DNA of 64,000 bases from CBDCIS01 sp965217565 (GTDB lineage: Bacteria; Chloroflexota; Dehalococcoidia; Lucifugimonadales; CATOSD01), in NCBI GenBank assembly GCA_965217565.1, contig CBDCIS010000002.1, positions 62,001 to 126,000 of the forward strand. The letters run 5' to 3'. Under the pieces are notes generated by a model, which was not told where the DNA came from, ran no database searches, and saw only the letters and a list, made by a program, of their open reading frames with translations. Position 1 is the first letter of the stretch. Every line of letters starts with the position of its first letter. Shown in pieces: positions 62,574 through 64,000 of this stretch. The position numbers were made by a program, and so were the translations under genes.

Positions 62574-63671
62574 ATGCGCACCACTGAGATCCCGGATTGG
62601 GTGACATTCCCAGAGGACGAATGGGTCGAGATCACGCCCGAGGAGGCGGGCCTTGACCGCGAGAAGTTCCAGCGCTTCCTGGCGAGCATGAATGTCAAGG
62701 GCGCCGACTTTGGAGGAGAGGACCACACGGGCGAAAAGTTCGGCGCCGTGATTACGCGCGGCGGCTACCTGGTGCATACTTGGGGAAACGGGGAGTACAA
62801 GTACCAGACGGCTTCGACAGGTAAGGCCTTCACCTACGCCCTGTTGGGCCTTGCCGTACAGGAGGGCATGGTCCAGGCTGACGACCTCATATCCGACACT
62901 TGGACTGGCGATGGCCAACTCTCGCATCCCCACAAGCAACTGGACCAGGGCCACCACACGAAGCTCACGTGGCGACACCTGGTAGGCATCAAGTGGGAAG
63001 CGGGGCACTACGGAGGGTTCCCAATAGAGCTGGGCATAGATTGGCGGGAACGCCTGATCAGGGGCGACGGGATCCCCGGCGTCCCCGAGTGGGCCAACTG
63101 GACGGGAGATCCCTTCTACGACATCTACTCACACATCGAACCGGGTACTCTGCGCCACTACAGCAGCGCGGGTACGTGGCGGGCAGCACAGGCCCTGACG
63201 CATCTGTGGGACAGGGACTTGAAGGACGTGCTGGACGAGAAGATAATGAGCAAGATCGGCATTGCGGCCGACGACTGGGACTGGTACACGGGAGGGGCCG
63301 TCAAGGACCAGAAGTACTTCTATCCGACCATCCCTGACTCTTACACTTACCTGGACCCTCCATACGAGATAAACGGCCATCCAGTGCGGAGCGGTCCGGG
63401 CTGGGTGGTCATGAGCGCCAAAGACCTGGCGCGGTTTGGCCTCCTGGTAGCGACCGGGGGCAACTGGAAGGGCGAGCAGTTGCTCGCCCCCGGGTGGGTC
63501 CGGACCCACTCCGGCGGAAACCGCAGTGGTCTCCATGGCGAGAACAGACACTACACAGCCATGGGCAGGGTCACTACCGAGGGAATCGACATGCGGTTCT
63601 CCGTAGATAGGGAGAGCCTCATTCCCCAGGACGTCTTCGTGGGTCCAGTCAAGCTCACGCGGATGGTTTAG
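62574..63671 (+). CDS. serine hydrolase of the beta-lactamase/CubicO family
   Basis: 365 residues from ATG 62574, with AAGGGAG upstream; an in-frame TTG six bases earlier is less likely. The SxxK nucleophile motif is TASTGKAFTYALLG (about residue 81). A Tyr motif, RHYSSAGTWRA, is in the place of the usual YxN. The region GPGWVVMSAKDLARFGLLVA is the conserved segment before the third motif, and HSGGNRSG may take its place. There is no signal peptide, so it is probably cytoplasmic. These enzymes hydrolyse amides or esters; the substrate is unknown. It is intact and monocistronic. Confidence 0.85.
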   Translation: MRTTEIPDWVTFPEDEWVEITPEEAGLDREKFQRFLASMNVKGADFGGEDHTGEKFGAVITRGGYLVHTWGNGEYKYQTASTGKAFTYALLGLAVQEGMVQADDLISDTWTGDGQLSHPHKQLDQGHHTKLTWRHLVGIKWEAGHYGGFPIELGIDWRERLIRGDGIPGVPEWANWTGDPFYDIYSHIEPGTLRHYSSAGTWRAAQALTHLWDRDLKDVLDEKIMSKIGIAADDWDWYTGGAVKDQKYFYPTIPDSYTYLDPPYEINGHPVRSGPGWVVMSAKDLARFGLLVATGGNWKGEQLLAPGWVRTHSGGNRSGLHGENRHYTAMGRVTTEGIDMRFSVDRESLIPQDVFVGPVKLTRMV

Positions 63672-63725
63672 GGACGTAACAGACTCCGCGGCGCCACGCA
63701 GGGCGACGAGTAGGCCACGACAGTT

Positions 63726-63921
63726 GTGAGCTGGAACGTCGCAAAGAGCGACAAACCCTGGCGTCAGCTTCTGCAGATGGTTGCCGACGTTGCTCTGTTG
63801 CAGGAAGCGGGCTGTCCGCCAACTCTAACGATCGGGCCACAAAGTCACCCTCGAGGCTGCCCGAACTTCTATTTTCATGGTAATGACGAGATTGGGATCT
63901 TTGGCCTGCCTCGTATCTCAA
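63726..63921 (+). pseudogene. endonuclease/exonuclease/phosphatase family N-terminal fragment
   Basis: VSWNVAKSDKPWRQLLQMVA then DVALLQEAG is the beginning of an EEP-type nuclease (Asn of the W-N motif and Glu of QE are present). After about 30 residues the similarity stops and the sequence runs into the IS427/MITE end at 63922. The remainder of the gene is not in the window. Confidence 0.6.
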
Positions 63922-63935
63922 ATGTCAACACAACC
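63922..63935 (-). repeat. solo IS427/MITE terminal repeat
   Basis: ATGTCAACACAACC matches the right end of the element at 40807-41508, and the preceding GTATCTCAA matches the MITE at 43713. No matching left end was found in the window, so it is either a remnant or the near end of an element with an older deletion. Confidence 0.65.
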
Positions 63936-64000
63936 TGATGTAAAACAAGGAAACACTGAAGAGCGGGAATAGAAGTGGAAAGTTCCCGCCCGGGGACAGG

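Overview
The window looks like a piece of a GC-rich Chloroflexota chromosome, possibly of the SAR202/Dehalococcoidia or sponge-symbiont kind. This is an inference from gene content: large secreted Ig-like/LRR proteins, a LexA box of the GAAC-N4-GTTC type, an imuB-dnaE2 cassette, many amidohydrolases, and a very heavy load of IS elements and serine recombinases. No rRNA or tRNA gene was found to test it. The window mixes ordinary host genes with a junkyard of nested mobile elements and gene remnants.

Region 1 (1-16.4 kb, all + strand) is a block of exported proteins: two Ig-like (SwmB-like) proteins, a leucine-rich-repeat protein, a Cache-like lipoprotein, and a translationally coupled pair ending in a 3429-residue giant. 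The giant joins beta-propellers, LRRs, a glucose/sorbosone-dehydrogenase-like domain, a PEP-synthase-like module and ten Ig-like repeats. A C12 tract lies just upstream of the pair.

Region 2 (16.5-24.6 kb) is an integrative-element module: small helix-turn-helix proteins, a regulator with four tandem XRE domains and an attenuator-like leader, degenerate 41-bp repeats, a vapBC pair with a palindromic operator, and two abutting large serine recombinases, the second lacking its catalytic N-terminus.

Region 3 (24.8-33.5 kb) has a c-type cytochrome lipoprotein, a permease gene broken by an IS, a sortilin-like beta-propeller protein whose 3' end is replaced by an IS, and remnants. Region 4 (33.5-39 kb) is an SOS mutagenesis cassette, imuB-dnaE2-SRAP, behind a promoter with a LexA box; the SRAP protein lacks its catalytic Cys2. 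Region 5 (39-51.3 kb) holds amidohydrolases, a membrane sulfite-oxidase-like enzyme and nested insertions: three near-identical IS copies across the window, three further IS5/IS427-like elements, a MITE, and an IS1380 relic. Region 6 (51.4-57.2 kb) has a DEAD-box helicase, typA/bipA, a brnTA pair with a nonsense codon in brnT, and a homocysteine S-methyltransferase homologue.

Region 7 (57,309-62,176) is the most interesting part: a 4.87-kb transposon of visibly lower GC, bounded by 24-bp inverted repeats (22/24 matching) and an A6 repeat. It carries an IS1595-type transposase, about ten small uncharacterised cargo genes, and a 123-nt structure that can fold as a three-way junction. It sits inside an old serine-recombinase 3' remnant; similar orphan remnants occur at 39.2, 50.4 and 54.9 kb. 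The window ends with a CubicO-like serine hydrolase and a nuclease fragment cut by a MITE end.
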